A stretch of 64,000 nucleotides of DNA from Iocasia fonsfrigidae (GCF_017751145.1 NZ_CP046640.1:3824137-3888136); one strand, 5' to 3'. Shown: positions 37,710-46,892, numbered from the stretch's first letter. Notes: generated from the sequence alone by a model not told the origin. Numbers and translations: made by a program.

Positions 37710-39089
37710 ATGGCCACTAAAGAAAATATACTAAAGGGATTTGAACAGCACAACCACGAGTTTCAACTGCTGGGCATTTTATTACAATACCCTGAAAAGA
37801 TTGATGAGATAGCTGATACCCTGGAGTTAAAACACTTTTTGAATCCACAGGCCCAGTTAATCTATGAAATTCTCCTTAATCAATTTCAGGAAAACAGTCA
37901 AATATCCAGAACAAAACTCTTTTTAAGACTAAAGAAAGATGGTATTATTAAAAAACCAGAAGAAACCATCGAACTTCTTACGTCTGGTTTTAATACCCTT
38001 GATGAATTGTTACCAACTATTGACCTTATTAAAAATAACTATCAAAAACAATTACTGCTTAAAGCAGCCAGGAGATTAAAAGAGTTAGTTGATAAAACTG
38101 ACCTCTCTATCGGAGATTATCAGGCCAGGGCACAGGATATTATTTTTGAGGCTACCAATGAATCAACAGATACGGAAAAACATATTTATCTAATGGAAGA
38201 GGCCTTAATGGATTCTTTTGAAGCCTATATTGACCGGAAACACAACAAAGCTGATGTCGGTCTGCGGACAGGGTTCATCTCACTAGATAATTTAATCGGT
38301 GGGTTTAAAAAAGGACACCTCTCTGTACTGGCTGCTTCTACCAGTATGGGTAAAACCGCCTTTGCTATCAATATAGCCAAAAATATCATTAAACGGAATG
38401 TCCCAGTGGCAGTTATCAGCCTGGAGATGGATGCCCAGGAGATTATCGACCGCATGATTATCCAGGAATCAGGTGTTAACGGCTGGAAATATAATCAGGG
38501 AGAAACAAATGAGGAAGAAGATAAAAGGGTTTCCAGGGCACTTGATACCCTTCATAAACTCCCTCTGGTTATTTCTGATGAAAGGGGACTAAATGTTGCC
38601 CAGATCAGGGCCCGGCTCCGCAAGTTTAAATCACAGATGGGAGAGCTCGGTCTGGTTGTTATTGATTATCTACAGATGATCCAGCTGCCTGATGAGCAGC
38701 TGCATAATACAGCCCGGGCTGTCGGTCAGGTTGTCCTACAGCTGAGAAACTTAGCTTCTGAAATAAATGTACCTATTATTCTTATATCCCAGATTAGCCG
38801 TAGTTTTACCAGCCGACAAGATAAAAGACCTGTCCTCTCTGATTTAAGAGATTCTGGTAATATTGAAGAGGTTGCTGATGGGGTTATCTTCCTCTACCGC
38901 CATGCCCATACCAGTGCTGCTGCCCGTGAAAAGGCTGAAGAAGAAGGAACAGCCAACGATACTGATGTAATTGTAGCCAAGCAGAGGACTGGTCAAACCG
39001 GTTCAATTAAACTCTATTTTGAAGATGAATATATCCGCTTTATCGACCCTGAGAACCTGTCCCTGGAGGAGAGTCTACCCAATGTATGA
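37710..39089 (+). CDS. dnaB: Replicative DNA helicase
   Basis: 459 residues, hexameric 5'-3' helicase at the fork. N-terminal DnaB domain (LLGILLQYPEKIDEIADTL), linker, then the RecA-like ATPase domain: TGFISLDNLIGGFKKGHLSV, Walker A AASTSMGKTAFAINIAKN near 210, LVVIDYLQMIQL near 318 and ILISQISRSFTSRQDKRP near 350, and GNIEEVADGVIFLYR near 390. No intein is seen at the usual Walker A or Q-SRS sites. RBS AAAGGAGG before ATG 37710. The following small gene overlaps its stop. Confidence 0.95.
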   Translation: MATKENILKGFEQHNHEFQLLGILLQYPEKIDEIADTLELKHFLNPQAQLIYEILLNQFQENSQISRTKLFLRLKKDGIIKKPEETIELLTSGFNTLDELLPTIDLIKNNYQKQLLLKAARRLKELVDKTDLSIGDYQARAQDIIFEATNESTDTEKHIYLMEEALMDSFEAYIDRKHNKADVGLRTGFISLDNLIGGFKKGHLSVLAASTSMGKTAFAINIAKNIIKRNVPVAVISLEMDAQEIIDRMIIQESGVNGWKYNQGETNEEEDKRVSRALDTLHKLPLVISDERGLNVAQIRARLRKFKSQMGELGLVVIDYLQMIQLPDEQLHNTARAVGQVVLQLRNLASEINVPIILISQISRSFTSRQDKRPVLSDLRDSGNIEEVADGVIFLYRHAHTSAAAREKAEEEGTANDTDVIVAKQRTGQTGSIKLYFEDEYIRFIDPENLSLEESLPNV

Positions 39090-39279
39090 TGAAAACATAG
39101 AATCCCAGCTGGATTTTGATTTAAAAGCCGTCCTGGCCTTTGCCAATCGTTATGAAAAATTACATGAAAAAGGGATAATTTCAGCCGAACAGTTAGAACA
39201 AATTATTACCCTGATTGAGGATTATCAAAAATATAGTTTTGAGGAGTTTAAAGAAAAACTTAGAAGTATTATGAATTAA
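39082..39279 (+). CDS. Small acidic protein translationally coupled to DnaB
   Basis: 65 residues, mostly helical and charged: YDENIESQLDFDLKAVLAFA then ISAEQLEQIITLIEDYQKY. The ATG at 39082 overlaps the helicase stop by eight bases and has GGAGGAG at a good distance, so it looks real and coupled. The longer upstream frame is a dnaB shadow. I do not recognise the family. A stoichiometric DnaB partner is one possibility. Confidence 0.6.
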   Translation: MYDENIESQLDFDLKAVLAFANRYEKLHEKGIISAEQLEQIITLIEDYQKYSFEEFKEKLRSIMN

Positions 39280-39335
39280 GTAAATATGTCTGTTCTAACT
39301 TCTAGTATGAAAACAATCAATACTGAATTGTGTAA

Positions 39336-39372
39336 TCAAGAAAAGAACCTTCACTGAAGGTTCTTTTCTTGA
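39336..39372. terminator. Bidirectional terminator after the replication operon
   Basis: TCAAGAAAAGAACCTTC / GAAGGTTCTTTTCTTGA, a 17-base perfect stem with a short loop, rich in A on one arm and T on the other. It can serve the plus-strand replication operon and the minus-strand DUF350 gene. Confidence 0.8.
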
Positions 39373-39402
39373 TATACATAATATATATACTATAAATATT
39401 TT

Positions 39403-39597
39403 TTATACAATCACTGCACTCACTACAATAGCTACGCCAATAAATATTCCAGCTACAGTTAAACCAGCAGCTATATTATGGTCATCAATTTCTTCATTTA
39501 AATCAAATGGAGTAATTATATCAAATATTTTATAACCTAAGGCACAAAGTATCATACCTATAACAAAATAAACTATACTTGAAAGAATTGGATTCAC
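39403..39597 (-). CDS. DUF350 small membrane protein, copy 1
   Basis: 64 residues with two hydrophobic helices (SIVYFVIGMILCALGYKIFD and LTVAGIFIGVAIVVSAVIV) separated by an acidic linker, as in the DUF350/YjfL family. Starts with GTG 39597. Last gene of the PspA-centred cluster and paralogous to its neighbour at 39650. Family members are proposed to sit with potassium channels and PspA-type systems in membrane stress; no biochemical role is established. Confidence 0.82.
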   Translation of the reverse strand: MNPILSSIVYFVIGMILCALGYKIFDIITPFDLNEEIDDHNIAAGLTVAGIFIGVAIVVSAVIV

Positions 39598-39649
39598 TTA
39601 CCTAAACCCCCTTAATTTATCTAATAGTTTTAAACAGAGAAACCATTTA

Positions 39650-39850
39650 CTAAATAATTGCCGCTTTTATAATAATAGCCACTGCTATAAAGATTCCTGC
39701 AATTACTACACCTATAGCTGGATTTTTCTCTTTAATTTCTTCTGCGAAATTATATGGAGTTATCCAGTCAAAAAATTTATAACCTAAAAACATTAAAACT
39801 AAGGCCAGTACTGCATAAACAATAGTTGCAATAAATTCATTTGTTAACAT
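39650..39850 (-). CDS. DUF350 small membrane protein, copy 2
   Basis: Same layout as copy 1: helix FIATIVYAVLALVLMFLGYK, linker with TPYNFAEEIKEKNPAIGVVI, then a second helix. Both copies share the DxITP-(F/Y)-(D/N)-x-x-EEI pattern in the linker. I prefer ATG 39850 (MLTNEFIATIV) over 39862, whose ribosome site would abut it, but either is possible. Two tandem copies suggest a heteromeric membrane complex. Confidence 0.78.
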   Translation of the reverse strand: MLTNEFIATIVYAVLALVLMFLGYKFFDWITPYNFAEEIKEKNPAIGVVIAGIFIAVAIIIKAAII

Positions 39851-39880
39851 ATTCTCCTTCATCTCCTTTCCTTTATGATA

Positions 39881-40909
39881 TTAAATACAAAAATTATCTA
39901 TTCTCTTCAAAGCCATATATATAAGATAATCCCCTGCTAACACCAGCTTACTATTATCAGGATTAAGTAATACATTATCTCCCCTCTTCAATCCCAGGAG
40001 AATAGCATTCTCTTTCTGTTTTAGATATGTAAACAACTCCGCAAAACTTTTATCTGCATATTCTTTCTCTACTTTTAACATATATACTTCATTCCCTATT
40101 TTATTTGTTAAAAGTTCATTAAAAACAATAGAAGTACCATGGTAAAAAGCAGTCCTTACCATTAAGCGACTACTTATATCATTATTAACTACAATCTCAT
40201 CAACACCAGCATTTTGCAAGTGTATTCTATTCTCTTCTTTACTAATTTCAGCAATAGAATATAAAGTTGAATTTAAAGAATTAATCGTTAAAGCTGATAA
40301 AACAGTAGTTGCATCATTATTATCTTCATTCAAGATAATGGCAGTTCTAGCCCACTGTATATTGGCTTTTTCCAGTATTTCTTTATCATCAATCTCACCT
40401 CGAATAAAATGAACCAGATTATTATCAGGAAAGGGATCTCTTTCTAAATCAGCTATCAAAACTATCTGTTTATTCTCTATATCTTCGTTTAATATTTGCC
40501 TTATTATTTCAGAGGTCTTTTCACACCAACCACAGATAATAATATGTCCTTTATAGTCAGCAGTCAATTGGCCCAACTCCCTTCTCTTTTCTATTTTTAT
40601 AAATAGATCTGTTATTGTAGCAGTAATTCCGCCAAAAAGGCCAATACCTAAAACCATTAAGACAACAGCTAGTAATCTCCCTCCCACTGAAACAGGGAAA
40701 AAATCCCCATATCCAACTGTAGTAGCAGTAACTACTACCCACCAAATAGCATCAGCCAAAGAATTAAATTGATCTTGTGGTTCAATATTATAAACAATAA
40801 AAGCAATAATCAGAAAGATAATAATCCCCAGTAGAAGCATCCTGAACAACAATTTAGGATCTATCTGAGTCTTAAATCTCTTAAAATATCCTAGTAGTAC
40901 ATTAAACAT
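39881..40909 (-). CDS. Potassium channel with TrkA-N (RCK) regulatory domain
   Basis: 342 residues. Two transmembrane helices flank a pore helix and the selectivity filter TTVGYGDFFPV near residue 68, so K+ selectivity is expected. The cytosolic RCK part begins GHIIICGWCEKTSEIIRQIL near 120, with a GxGx-like nucleotide pocket changed to GWCEK. Central gene of the PspA cluster, between DUF350 and the spermidine-synthase-like gene. Probably gated by a nucleotide or membrane state. Confidence 0.88.
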   Translation of the reverse strand: MFNVLLGYFKRFKTQIDPKLLFRMLLLGIIIFLIIAFIVYNIEPQDQFNSLADAIWWVVVTATTVGYGDFFPVSVGGRLLAVVLMVLGIGLFGGITATITDLFIKIEKRRELGQLTADYKGHIIICGWCEKTSEIIRQILNEDIENKQIVLIADLERDPFPDNNLVHFIRGEIDDKEILEKANIQWARTAIILNEDNNDATTVLSALTINSLNSTLYSIAEISKEENRIHLQNAGVDEIVVNNDISSRLMVRTAFYHGTSIVFNELLTNKIGNEVYMLKVEKEYADKSFAELFTYLKQKENAILLGLKRGDNVLLNPDNSKLVLAGDYLIYMALKRIDNFCI

Positions 40910-40938
40910 AATAAGTCTATCTCTCCAATCTCTATCCT

Positions 40939-42471
40939 TTAGTTATACTCTTCCCAGGCATTATAATAAGTCCTGATTAAAATAGGCCTGATTAGGGTAT
41001 TAATATCAGCTGTTTTTTCATTTAATATATCCTGGCCAAATACAAACAAATTCTCGGCCTGTTGATCAGTCAAAAATTTTGTAGCCACCTTAATTTTGAT
41101 GTCAGCCGGATTAAATCTAAAACCCTTTGTCCCTATATTAAATCCCCAGTCTCCAAAAGAAGGAATATAAACATGATATGGCCTGGTATAAAAGCCAGCT
41201 TCTTTAATAGTATTATGTATAATCCAAAAACATTCAGCAGCAAAGTAAGGGGATGTAGATTGGGCAGCCATAATTCCTTGATCATTTAAATGCTCATAAA
41301 CAAATCTATAAAATGTTACAGTATATAATTTATTCAAACTCTCATTATTTGGATCAGGAAGATCAACAAGAATTACATCATATTTTTTTTTACTTGTTTC
41401 TAAGTACTGATAAGCATCCTGATTAATAATCTTAACCCTTTTGTCACTAAACGAATCCTGATTGAACTTAAGAAGATACTCAGAAGTTTTAGCAAGATCA
41501 GTTACTGATTTATCTAGATCTACCAGATCTATTTCTTGAATATCGGAGTATTTTAAAACCTCTCTTATAGCTAATCCATCACCACCACCCAAGATAAGAA
41601 TCTTCTTATCTCCATCTAATAAACTTAAAGCTGGATGAACTAAAGATTCATGATAACGGTATTCATCTTTTGAAGAAAACTGTATATTGCCATTTAAGAA
41701 TAGTCTAATATCATCCCTATCTTCTGTTATCACAATCTTTTGATATTCAGTCTGGCTGGAAAAAACAACCTTATCCCTGTATAACTTTCTTTCCAGAAAA
41801 GCCTCTGTATCATCAACAGTAAAAACACCTATCATAAGAATGACAATCACCAGCATAATAACAATAAATATCATCTTGTTTTTCCGTAAATTTCCTTTAT
41901 ATTTTATAAAAAGATAAGCTGCAACTATTATATTTAAGATCCCTATTATATAACTGGTTTTAATAAATCCCAATCTCGGCAATAGGAGAATCGGAAAAGC
42001 AATAGATCCAATTAACCCACCAATATAATCAGCAGCAGTTGCATTTGCTAAAGCATCTTTCAACTGATTAAAACTTCCAACAATTCTAGTAACTAATGGT
42101 AATTCAAAGCCAGTTAAAGTACCAATTATTACAGTCAATAAAAACATTATTGGCAGATAAGAATTCAGCACTGCATAACTATAAAATAGAATCAAACCAC
42201 AACTTCCACCTATTAAAGCTAAAGCTACTTCTATCAGCATAAACTTAAATATTAAATCTTCTTCAATATACTTTGAAAACAATGAACCTAAACCCATTGA
42301 AGTCATAAATAAACCTATTGTAATTGAAAATTGATAAACACTGTTACCCAATAAATATGAAGAAATACCACCAATAATCAACTCATATACTATTGAGGCA
42401 ATAGCAACAACAAAAGCACAAGTTAAGAAGGGTATTTTATTACTAAAATTCCTATTCCCTTTAGTTTCCAT
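40939..42471 (-). CDS. Membrane-embedded spermidine-synthase-like (aminopropyltransferase-fold) protein
   Basis: 510 residues. Residues 1-215 hold about seven hydrophobic segments. The rest is a spermidine-synthase-type SAM-binding domain: ILGGGDGLAIREVLKY near 300, DLVDLDKSVTDLAK near 320, and DVILVDLPDPNNESLNKLYT near 372. This SpeE-like/MFS-like fusion is a known partner of PspA, DUF350 and DUF4178 genes. Whether it makes a polyamine or modifies lipids is not known. Four bases past a SpeE shell do not prove activity. Confidence 0.83.
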   Translation of the reverse strand: METKGNRNFSNKIPFLTCAFVVAIASIVYELIIGGISSYLLGNSVYQFSITIGLFMTSMGLGSLFSKYIEEDLIFKFMLIEVALALIGGSCGLILFYSYAVLNSYLPIMFLLTVIIGTLTGFELPLVTRIVGSFNQLKDALANATAADYIGGLIGSIAFPILLLPRLGFIKTSYIIGILNIIVAAYLFIKYKGNLRKNKMIFIVIMLVIVILMIGVFTVDDTEAFLERKLYRDKVVFSSQTEYQKIVITEDRDDIRLFLNGNIQFSSKDEYRYHESLVHPALSLLDGDKKILILGGGDGLAIREVLKYSDIQEIDLVDLDKSVTDLAKTSEYLLKFNQDSFSDKRVKIINQDAYQYLETSKKKYDVILVDLPDPNNESLNKLYTVTFYRFVYEHLNDQGIMAAQSTSPYFAAECFWIIHNTIKEAGFYTRPYHVYIPSFGDWGFNIGTKGFRFNPADIKIKVATKFLTDQQAENLFVFGQDILNEKTADINTLIRPILIRTYYNAWEEYN

Positions 42472-42510
42472 ATTAATTACTCCTTATACTTATCCCTCTA
42501 ATAAAGCAGC

Positions 42511-42984
42511 TTATTTTCCAAAACCAAAACCACCACCGCGGGATGATGAAGAACCAATGCTACCTTCCCTTATACTGCGAGGGGTTCTTATCCTACCGCT
42601 CCGGTAAAGATTATTTCCCCAGAAAAAAACCATCGTATTATGATGACGACGATAGGCAGTTTTATGGTCTTCTATTAATTCTATTTCTGTATGCCCACCT
42701 TTATCTTCTACAATTATTACTGCTTCATCATATAATAAAATACTTTTCCCCGTAGAATCAATCTTTTGATCATAAGGTTTCTTTAATGAACTAATACTAT
42801 TTACCGTCATATTAAGATCATCTTTAGAGTCGTACGTTTTAACAGCACCCTCAACGGATTTTAAGGCATATTTTTTATCAACAGCCTTCACAATATTAGG
42901 TCCTCTTCCTGTTAATAAACCCCCTACAATAAAAATAATCAATATTAAGACCCCTAGACTAACAATAATATCTCTTTTTTCCAT
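42511..42984 (-). CDS. DUF4247-family membrane-anchored protein
   Basis: 157 residues. N-terminal single transmembrane helix (IIVSLGVLILIIFIVGGLL), then an extracytoplasmic beta-rich domain and a basic, glycine/serine-rich tail (SIGSSSSRGGGFGFGK). It fits the DUF4247 description of clusters like this one. Start is uncertain among GTG 42990, TTG 42987 and ATG 42984; I use the ATG. Function unknown. Confidence 0.7.
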   Translation of the reverse strand: MEKRDIIVSLGVLILIIFIVGGLLTGRGPNIVKAVDKKYALKSVEGAVKTYDSKDDLNMTVNSISSLKKPYDQKIDSTGKSILLYDEAVIIVEDKGGHTEIELIEDHKTAYRRHHNTMVFFWGNNLYRSGRIRTPRSIREGSIGSSSSRGGGFGFGK

Positions 42985-42990
42985 CAACAC

Positions 42991-43545
42991 TCAACCCTCC
43001 TTCTCTATTATACTTCTTGTTTTTATAATTTTTTTATCTGCTGGATAACTATGATAAGTTATCCAGCAAAATTTATCCTCTTTCCCCGTAATTTCAATGC
43101 TGGTAACAGCAAAGCCATCAGGTGAAGGAAAAACATACTCCAGATAAAAACCACAGCCTTTATCAGTATATTTATCTCCAAATTCCCCAGCATTTCTAAG
43201 ACAGTCATCAATTGTTTCAGTAATAAAACTATATTTATAAAAACTATTAAATCTTTTATTATACCTGTAGTTACAGCAAGCTATTAAATTCTTTTGTTGA
43301 ACAAGCACTTCATCAGCAATATCTTTTGAGTCAACACAGGCTAATAATTCTATTAATTTGTTTTTAGCACCTGTGTCAATTTTAACAAAATGACTTAATC
43401 CTATTATGGAAAAGTCTAATATAATCCCCTGCCAGTTTATAACCCTATTTTTTAATACATTAAATTTACAATTTAGAGCAGGAGACAGAAACAATTTGTA
43501 CTCAAGTCCTAAAACTGATAATTTTTTATACCTTACTTTATTCAT
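42991..43545 (-). CDS. DUF2617-like protein
   Basis: 184 residues without membrane segments. It resembles the DUF2617 partner of PspA clusters (LGLEYKLFLSPALNCKFNVL at the N terminus). The middle is cysteine-containing (IACCNYRYNKRFNSFYKYSF). It overlaps the pspA stop by eight bases, indicating tight coupling, and is 6 bases from the DUF4247 gene. The family match is from memory of the pattern, so it is moderate. No catalytic motif is visible. Confidence 0.6.
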   Translation of the reverse strand: MNKVRYKKLSVLGLEYKLFLSPALNCKFNVLKNRVINWQGIILDFSIIGLSHFVKIDTGAKNKLIELLACVDSKDIADEVLVQQKNLIACCNYRYNKRFNSFYKYSFITETIDDCLRNAGEFGDKYTDKGCGFYLEYVFPSPDGFAVTSIEITGKEDKFCWITYHSYPADKKIIKTRSIIEKEG

Positions 43546-44221
43546 TTTTATTCATTTCAGCCTTTAACTTAGCTAATTCATCATCTATAGAATCCTTATT
43601 TTCCAGTTCCTCAAACTGTGCTTCAAGATCATCTTTCTTTAAGTCTTCATATAATTCATCACTAGCCTGGGCCTCTGCTTCCATTTTACCAACTCTTTTT
43701 TCCAGTCTATCAAGATTGTCGCTCGCATTTTCCTTGCCAAGGCCACTCATTGTTTCATTAATTTCCTTAGTAGCTCTAGCAGATTCTGCAGCAGCAATTA
43801 ATTCATCTTGTCTATCTTCAGCTTCTTCAATTCTTTCCTGTAGTTCTTTTACTTTCGCTTTATGTATATCAGCAATCCTCCGTCTTTCAACTACCTGTTC
43901 CTGATATTTTTTATAATCCTTTTCAGCTTCTTGTTTTTTCTCTATTGCTTTTCTAGCCAAATCTTCATTACCAGCTTCCAGAGCCTGTTTAGCCCTATCA
44001 GCCCAGTGCTCTAATTCTTCTTTAGCTTTATTAGCTTTAGTCTCTGCCTCTTTAACCAAAGTAATAGACTTGGCAACTGCACTTTTAGCTTGCCGAAACT
44101 CCCCCTTCATCTTTCTTATTTCTTCTTTCACTATAGCTTCAATATTCTTATCTTCCAATTTATCCATCGCTTGATTGGCCTTACCCTTTACTAATGTCTT
44201 CATCCTATCAAAAAAACCCAC
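43538..44221 (-). CDS. pspA: PspA/IM30-family envelope-stress protein
   Basis: 227 residues, almost entirely coiled coil, beginning GFFDRMKTLVKGKANQAMDK with the amphipathic N-terminal helix. The long heptad region AELEHWADRAKQALEAGNED and the EEAEDRQDELIAAAESARAT segment are typical. GTG start at 44221 behind GAGGAGGG. Membrane-binding ESCRT-III-like protein that stabilises the inner membrane. Here it belongs to the channel/SpeE-like/DUF cluster and not to a pspF-pspBC operon. Confidence 0.92.
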   Translation of the reverse strand: MGFFDRMKTLVKGKANQAMDKLEDKNIEAIVKEEIRKMKGEFRQAKSAVAKSITLVKEAETKANKAKEELEHWADRAKQALEAGNEDLARKAIEKKQEAEKDYKKYQEQVVERRRIADIHKAKVKELQERIEEAEDRQDELIAAAESARATKEINETMSGLGKENASDNLDRLEKRVGKMEAEAQASDELYEDLKKDDLEAQFEELENKDSIDDELAKLKAEMNKNE

Positions 44222-44311
44222 TTCAAATCCCTCCTCATTTAAATTTCAAATTATTCTTACCTTTACCATAAAAAACAATAGAACAACACGACCTAACAGC
44301 CATCCAAACTT

Positions 44312-44580
44312 AATCACTAATTATTAACCTTACTTAAGAATACCTCTTACACAAAATTACCTTATTATCATAATACAGACAAATATATTTACTGGACGAC
44401 TCTAGAAATTGTCTGGAGGCATGGACGCCGAAAGACAATTTCTCGACAGTAACCGAAGGCAAGGCGCCGTAGTGCAACCTCAATTTTCTTGTACGGTCTA
44501 CTTAAATACGGAGTGCCCGTGGTGCACGACAAGGTAAGTAAATATATTTGTCGGTCTTCAAAGTTATCCACAATTTTCAA
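44312..44580. repeat. Structured dispersed repeat, copy 2
   Basis: Same family as 29278 and 51541. Outer arms GACAAATATATTTACT and AAGTAAATATATTTGTC, first inner hairpin identical to copy 1, second hairpin degenerate (GGCAAGGCGCC). A ~50 bp insertion after GTAGTGCA adds a third small hairpin (ACGGAGTGCCCGT). Left flank (AATAC...CTTACACAAA) and right flank (TTCAAAGTTATCCACAAT, including a TTATCCACA box) are also shared with copy 3. It lies between pspA and the DUF4178 gene and fills the 44222-44633 gap; the ORF at 44389-44628 is its shadow. Confidence 0.85.
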
Positions 44581-44633
44581 AATCACATAATTTAAGATTG
44601 AATCTCTAGTTTTCATACCAGATGTCAATCATC

Positions 44634-45152
44634 TTATTTGGCAGGATAAAATTCTAATAAACCTTCTTGCACTACTTCTCCAACACTAATTTCCAATTCA
44701 TTTCCCCATTTTTCAACTGATAGTTGATTTCCATTTCCTGTTTCATAATCCCAATATTTAATCCGCTGACCATCTTTGGCACCCACTTTCCCTTCAATTT
44801 CAATATTAGCACTACCTTCTTCAATTAAAGAATAATCCATATCTTCATATTTAATGACTGAAGGTATTTCTTCCTGGAACTTTGCATATAGTTGATGATC
44901 AACATCTAATTTCCGGAAGAGTCCTAATCTAACTTCATCATCATCTTCTGCATAAAGCCATAAGTGTTCTTTACTATCAAATAAATGATAATCATACCAT
45001 ATATAGCCTTCTTCATTATATTTAACTTTTCCTATGACCTGATATTCAACCAAATCATAATCTACAATATCATTAATTTGTAAATTAAATGGATTCCTTG
45101 CAACAATTTCTTCTTTTTTGTTTTTGTTAAATACCTTACTAAAAAAGCCCAT
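44634..45152 (-). CDS. DUF4178 protein
   Basis: 172 residues, all-beta, soluble. GFFSKVFNKNKKEEIVARNP at the N terminus followed by LQINDIVDYDLVEYQVIGKV and WLYAEDDDEVRLGLFRK. Matches the DUF4178 partner found in PspA/SpeE-like/DUF350 clusters. First gene of the cluster (AAGGAGGT before ATG 45152), separated from pspA by the structured repeat. Function unknown. Confidence 0.78.
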   Translation of the reverse strand: MGFFSKVFNKNKKEEIVARNPFNLQINDIVDYDLVEYQVIGKVKYNEEGYIWYDYHLFDSKEHLWLYAEDDDEVRLGLFRKLDVDHQLYAKFQEEIPSVIKYEDMDYSLIEEGSANIEIEGKVGAKDGQRIKYWDYETGNGNQLSVEKWGNELEISVGEVVQEGLLEFYPAK

Positions 45153-45277
45153 AGTACCTCCTTCTTATTACCATATTAATTTTTTATGCAAAAATATTAT
45201 ATTAAAAAAAACAAAAATACACAAAATTCATCTAAATTATAACATTTATTACTATTTGTTTCAATAATAGTTTTCTA

Positions 45278-46770
45278 AATGAGTTTCCCCATTTTTAAAA
45301 ATAGCAAAAACTAACCTTTACTGTCATAGTGGTAAAGAAAGTTGTAAATTGTTTTGTGATCGCTGTTTTTGGTAATAACTTTTTAAAAACGAATTTATTC
45401 CAGTGTATGATTTCTCTAAAATAGCTTTAAAACCATCTGCTATTGCATAATAATCAAAATCCGGGAGATTAAATATTCTATCAGAAACCTTCTTTACAAT
45501 TATCTTGAGTTCGGTCTGTTTTTTCTTGTTTGAAAATAGAGCTAAAAATCCTATTGCTATTGATAAAATTAAATCTAAATTTCTTATTCTTTTTAAAGAT
45601 CTTACTCTAAAATTTTCAAAGTCAAACTTCTGTTTTTTGAATCTAAAATATTCTTCTATTCTCCATCTTTTAATATATGCTTTTAAAATGATAAGAGTAA
45701 GTTTTTTAGCCTTTGGCCTTAAATTTGTAATTAACATCATTGGATTATTTCCAAGGCCTCTAACGATTACAAGAGTTAACTTTTTATCTTTTAAAGCTGG
45801 TAATTTAATTGGAGCATAACTAAATTTTAATTTTCTTTTTTTGTTATCCTGGTTGGTATAGCAATAGACATATTTACCTTTGTATAGATCAGCTATTTTC
45901 TTAATATTTATGCTTCTGCCTTTATAAATAAGATTGCGGTTACTTTTAGCCCTAATTACAAAATCTTTATTGCTATCAGTAAAATATTTATAATAAAGAT
46001 TGGCATCATAGCCTCTATCAAGGGCATAAATACCTTTTTTTCCAAAATGCTTTTCAATAAAATTAAGACCTTTTAATGCTTCAATATTTCTACTTTTAAA
46101 ACCAGATTCTAAACTTGAGTAGATATGAGAGTATACTTCTATAGGCAGTTCTTTATTATCAGTTAGAGCAGCTATTTCAAAAGTATCATAACCTTTTTCA
46201 GTTTCACCTTTGCTACCATCTCTAACTCTATCAAGAGCCTCCAGTTCTTTACTGTAGGGTTTTACTATATCTGATTTGTCACAGCAGAAAACAGTATTAT
46301 CATCAATATGTGGTTTAATCTTATTTAGATAATCAGTAATTAGTTCTTCTTGTTGATTAAAATTTTCAAGGTTTCTGGATAAACGTTCAACAGTTTTTTT
46401 GAAAAGGATATCTTCTTTAAGAGAACGAGCAATATTACTTAAAAGTACTGATTGACCTTTTAGTAAACCATAAATCATTTGAGTAATAAATTTAGTTTTA
46501 GGTTTTGATAGGTTTTTAGAAATACTTTTAGAAAAATTGCTTACTTTTCGTTTCAATTGGTAAATAAATTTGGTATAATTACTCATAGGTGGAACAACTC
46601 CTTTTGGTTTTTGTGTCCAAACAAATTATACCAAATTCAGGAGCTTGTTTCACCTTTTTTGCGTAATCTGTGGATAACTATTTTTAAACCATTCTCAACA
46701 TGAATTATCCACAATTTTGCCTGTTGATAACTTTTTCTTTATATACACTCAAAAAATGGGGAAACTCCTG
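45278..46770 (-). mobile_element. IS4-family insertion sequence, copy C
   Basis: About 1493 bp, same ends as copy A. Flanks share TAGTTTTCTA (10 bp; left 45268-45277, right 46771-46780) as a target duplication. It lies upstream of the DUF4178 gene, between it and the lonC terminator, and contains the same three DnaA-box-like sites upstream of its transposase. Confidence 0.93.
45324..46586 (-). CDS. IS4-family DDE transposase (copy C)
   Basis: 420 residues, full length. Differs from copies A and B by Lys for Glu in NKKRKLK and Ile for Thr in LTLIILK. All catalytic motifs are retained. It contains the usual IS4 C-terminal region with KSYYQKQRSQNNLQL before the end. Confidence 0.95.
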   Translation of the reverse strand: MSNYTKFIYQLKRKVSNFSKSISKNLSKPKTKFITQMIYGLLKGQSVLLSNIARSLKEDILFKKTVERLSRNLENFNQQEELITDYLNKIKPHIDDNTVFCCDKSDIVKPYSKELEALDRVRDGSKGETEKGYDTFEIAALTDNKELPIEVYSHIYSSLESGFKSRNIEALKGLNFIEKHFGKKGIYALDRGYDANLYYKYFTDSNKDFVIRAKSNRNLIYKGRSINIKKIADLYKGKYVYCYTNQDNKKRKLKFSYAPIKLPALKDKKLTLVIVRGLGNNPMMLITNLRPKAKKLTLIILKAYIKRWRIEEYFRFKKQKFDFENFRVRSLKRIRNLDLILSIAIGFLALFSNKKKQTELKIIVKKVSDRIFNLPDFDYYAIADGFKAILEKSYTGINSFLKSYYQKQRSQNNLQLSLPL

Positions 46771-46863
46771 TAGTTTTCTAGCACTTGCTTCTTAAAACAA
46801 ATAAATCAAAATTTATCAACATCCAAATTTATTATAAATTATACAAAATATAAACCAAAATCA

Positions 46864-46892
46864 ATAAAAAACCGTGGCAACCCACGGTTTAT
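46864..46892 (-). terminator. Terminator after lonC
   Basis: Minus-strand AAACCGTGGG / CCACGGTTT, nine-base stem, then TTTTATTGATTTT. It lies about 20 bp past the stop of the Lon-family gene and closes the rpsF-lonC operon. Beyond it is only the IS end. Confidence 0.8.

Noticed and set aside
44389-44628. 79-residue minus-strand ORF
   Set aside because: Its sequence is the structured repeat read in one frame; the 51576-51782 ORF shares IVDNFEDRQIYL and ISRVVQ for the same reason.
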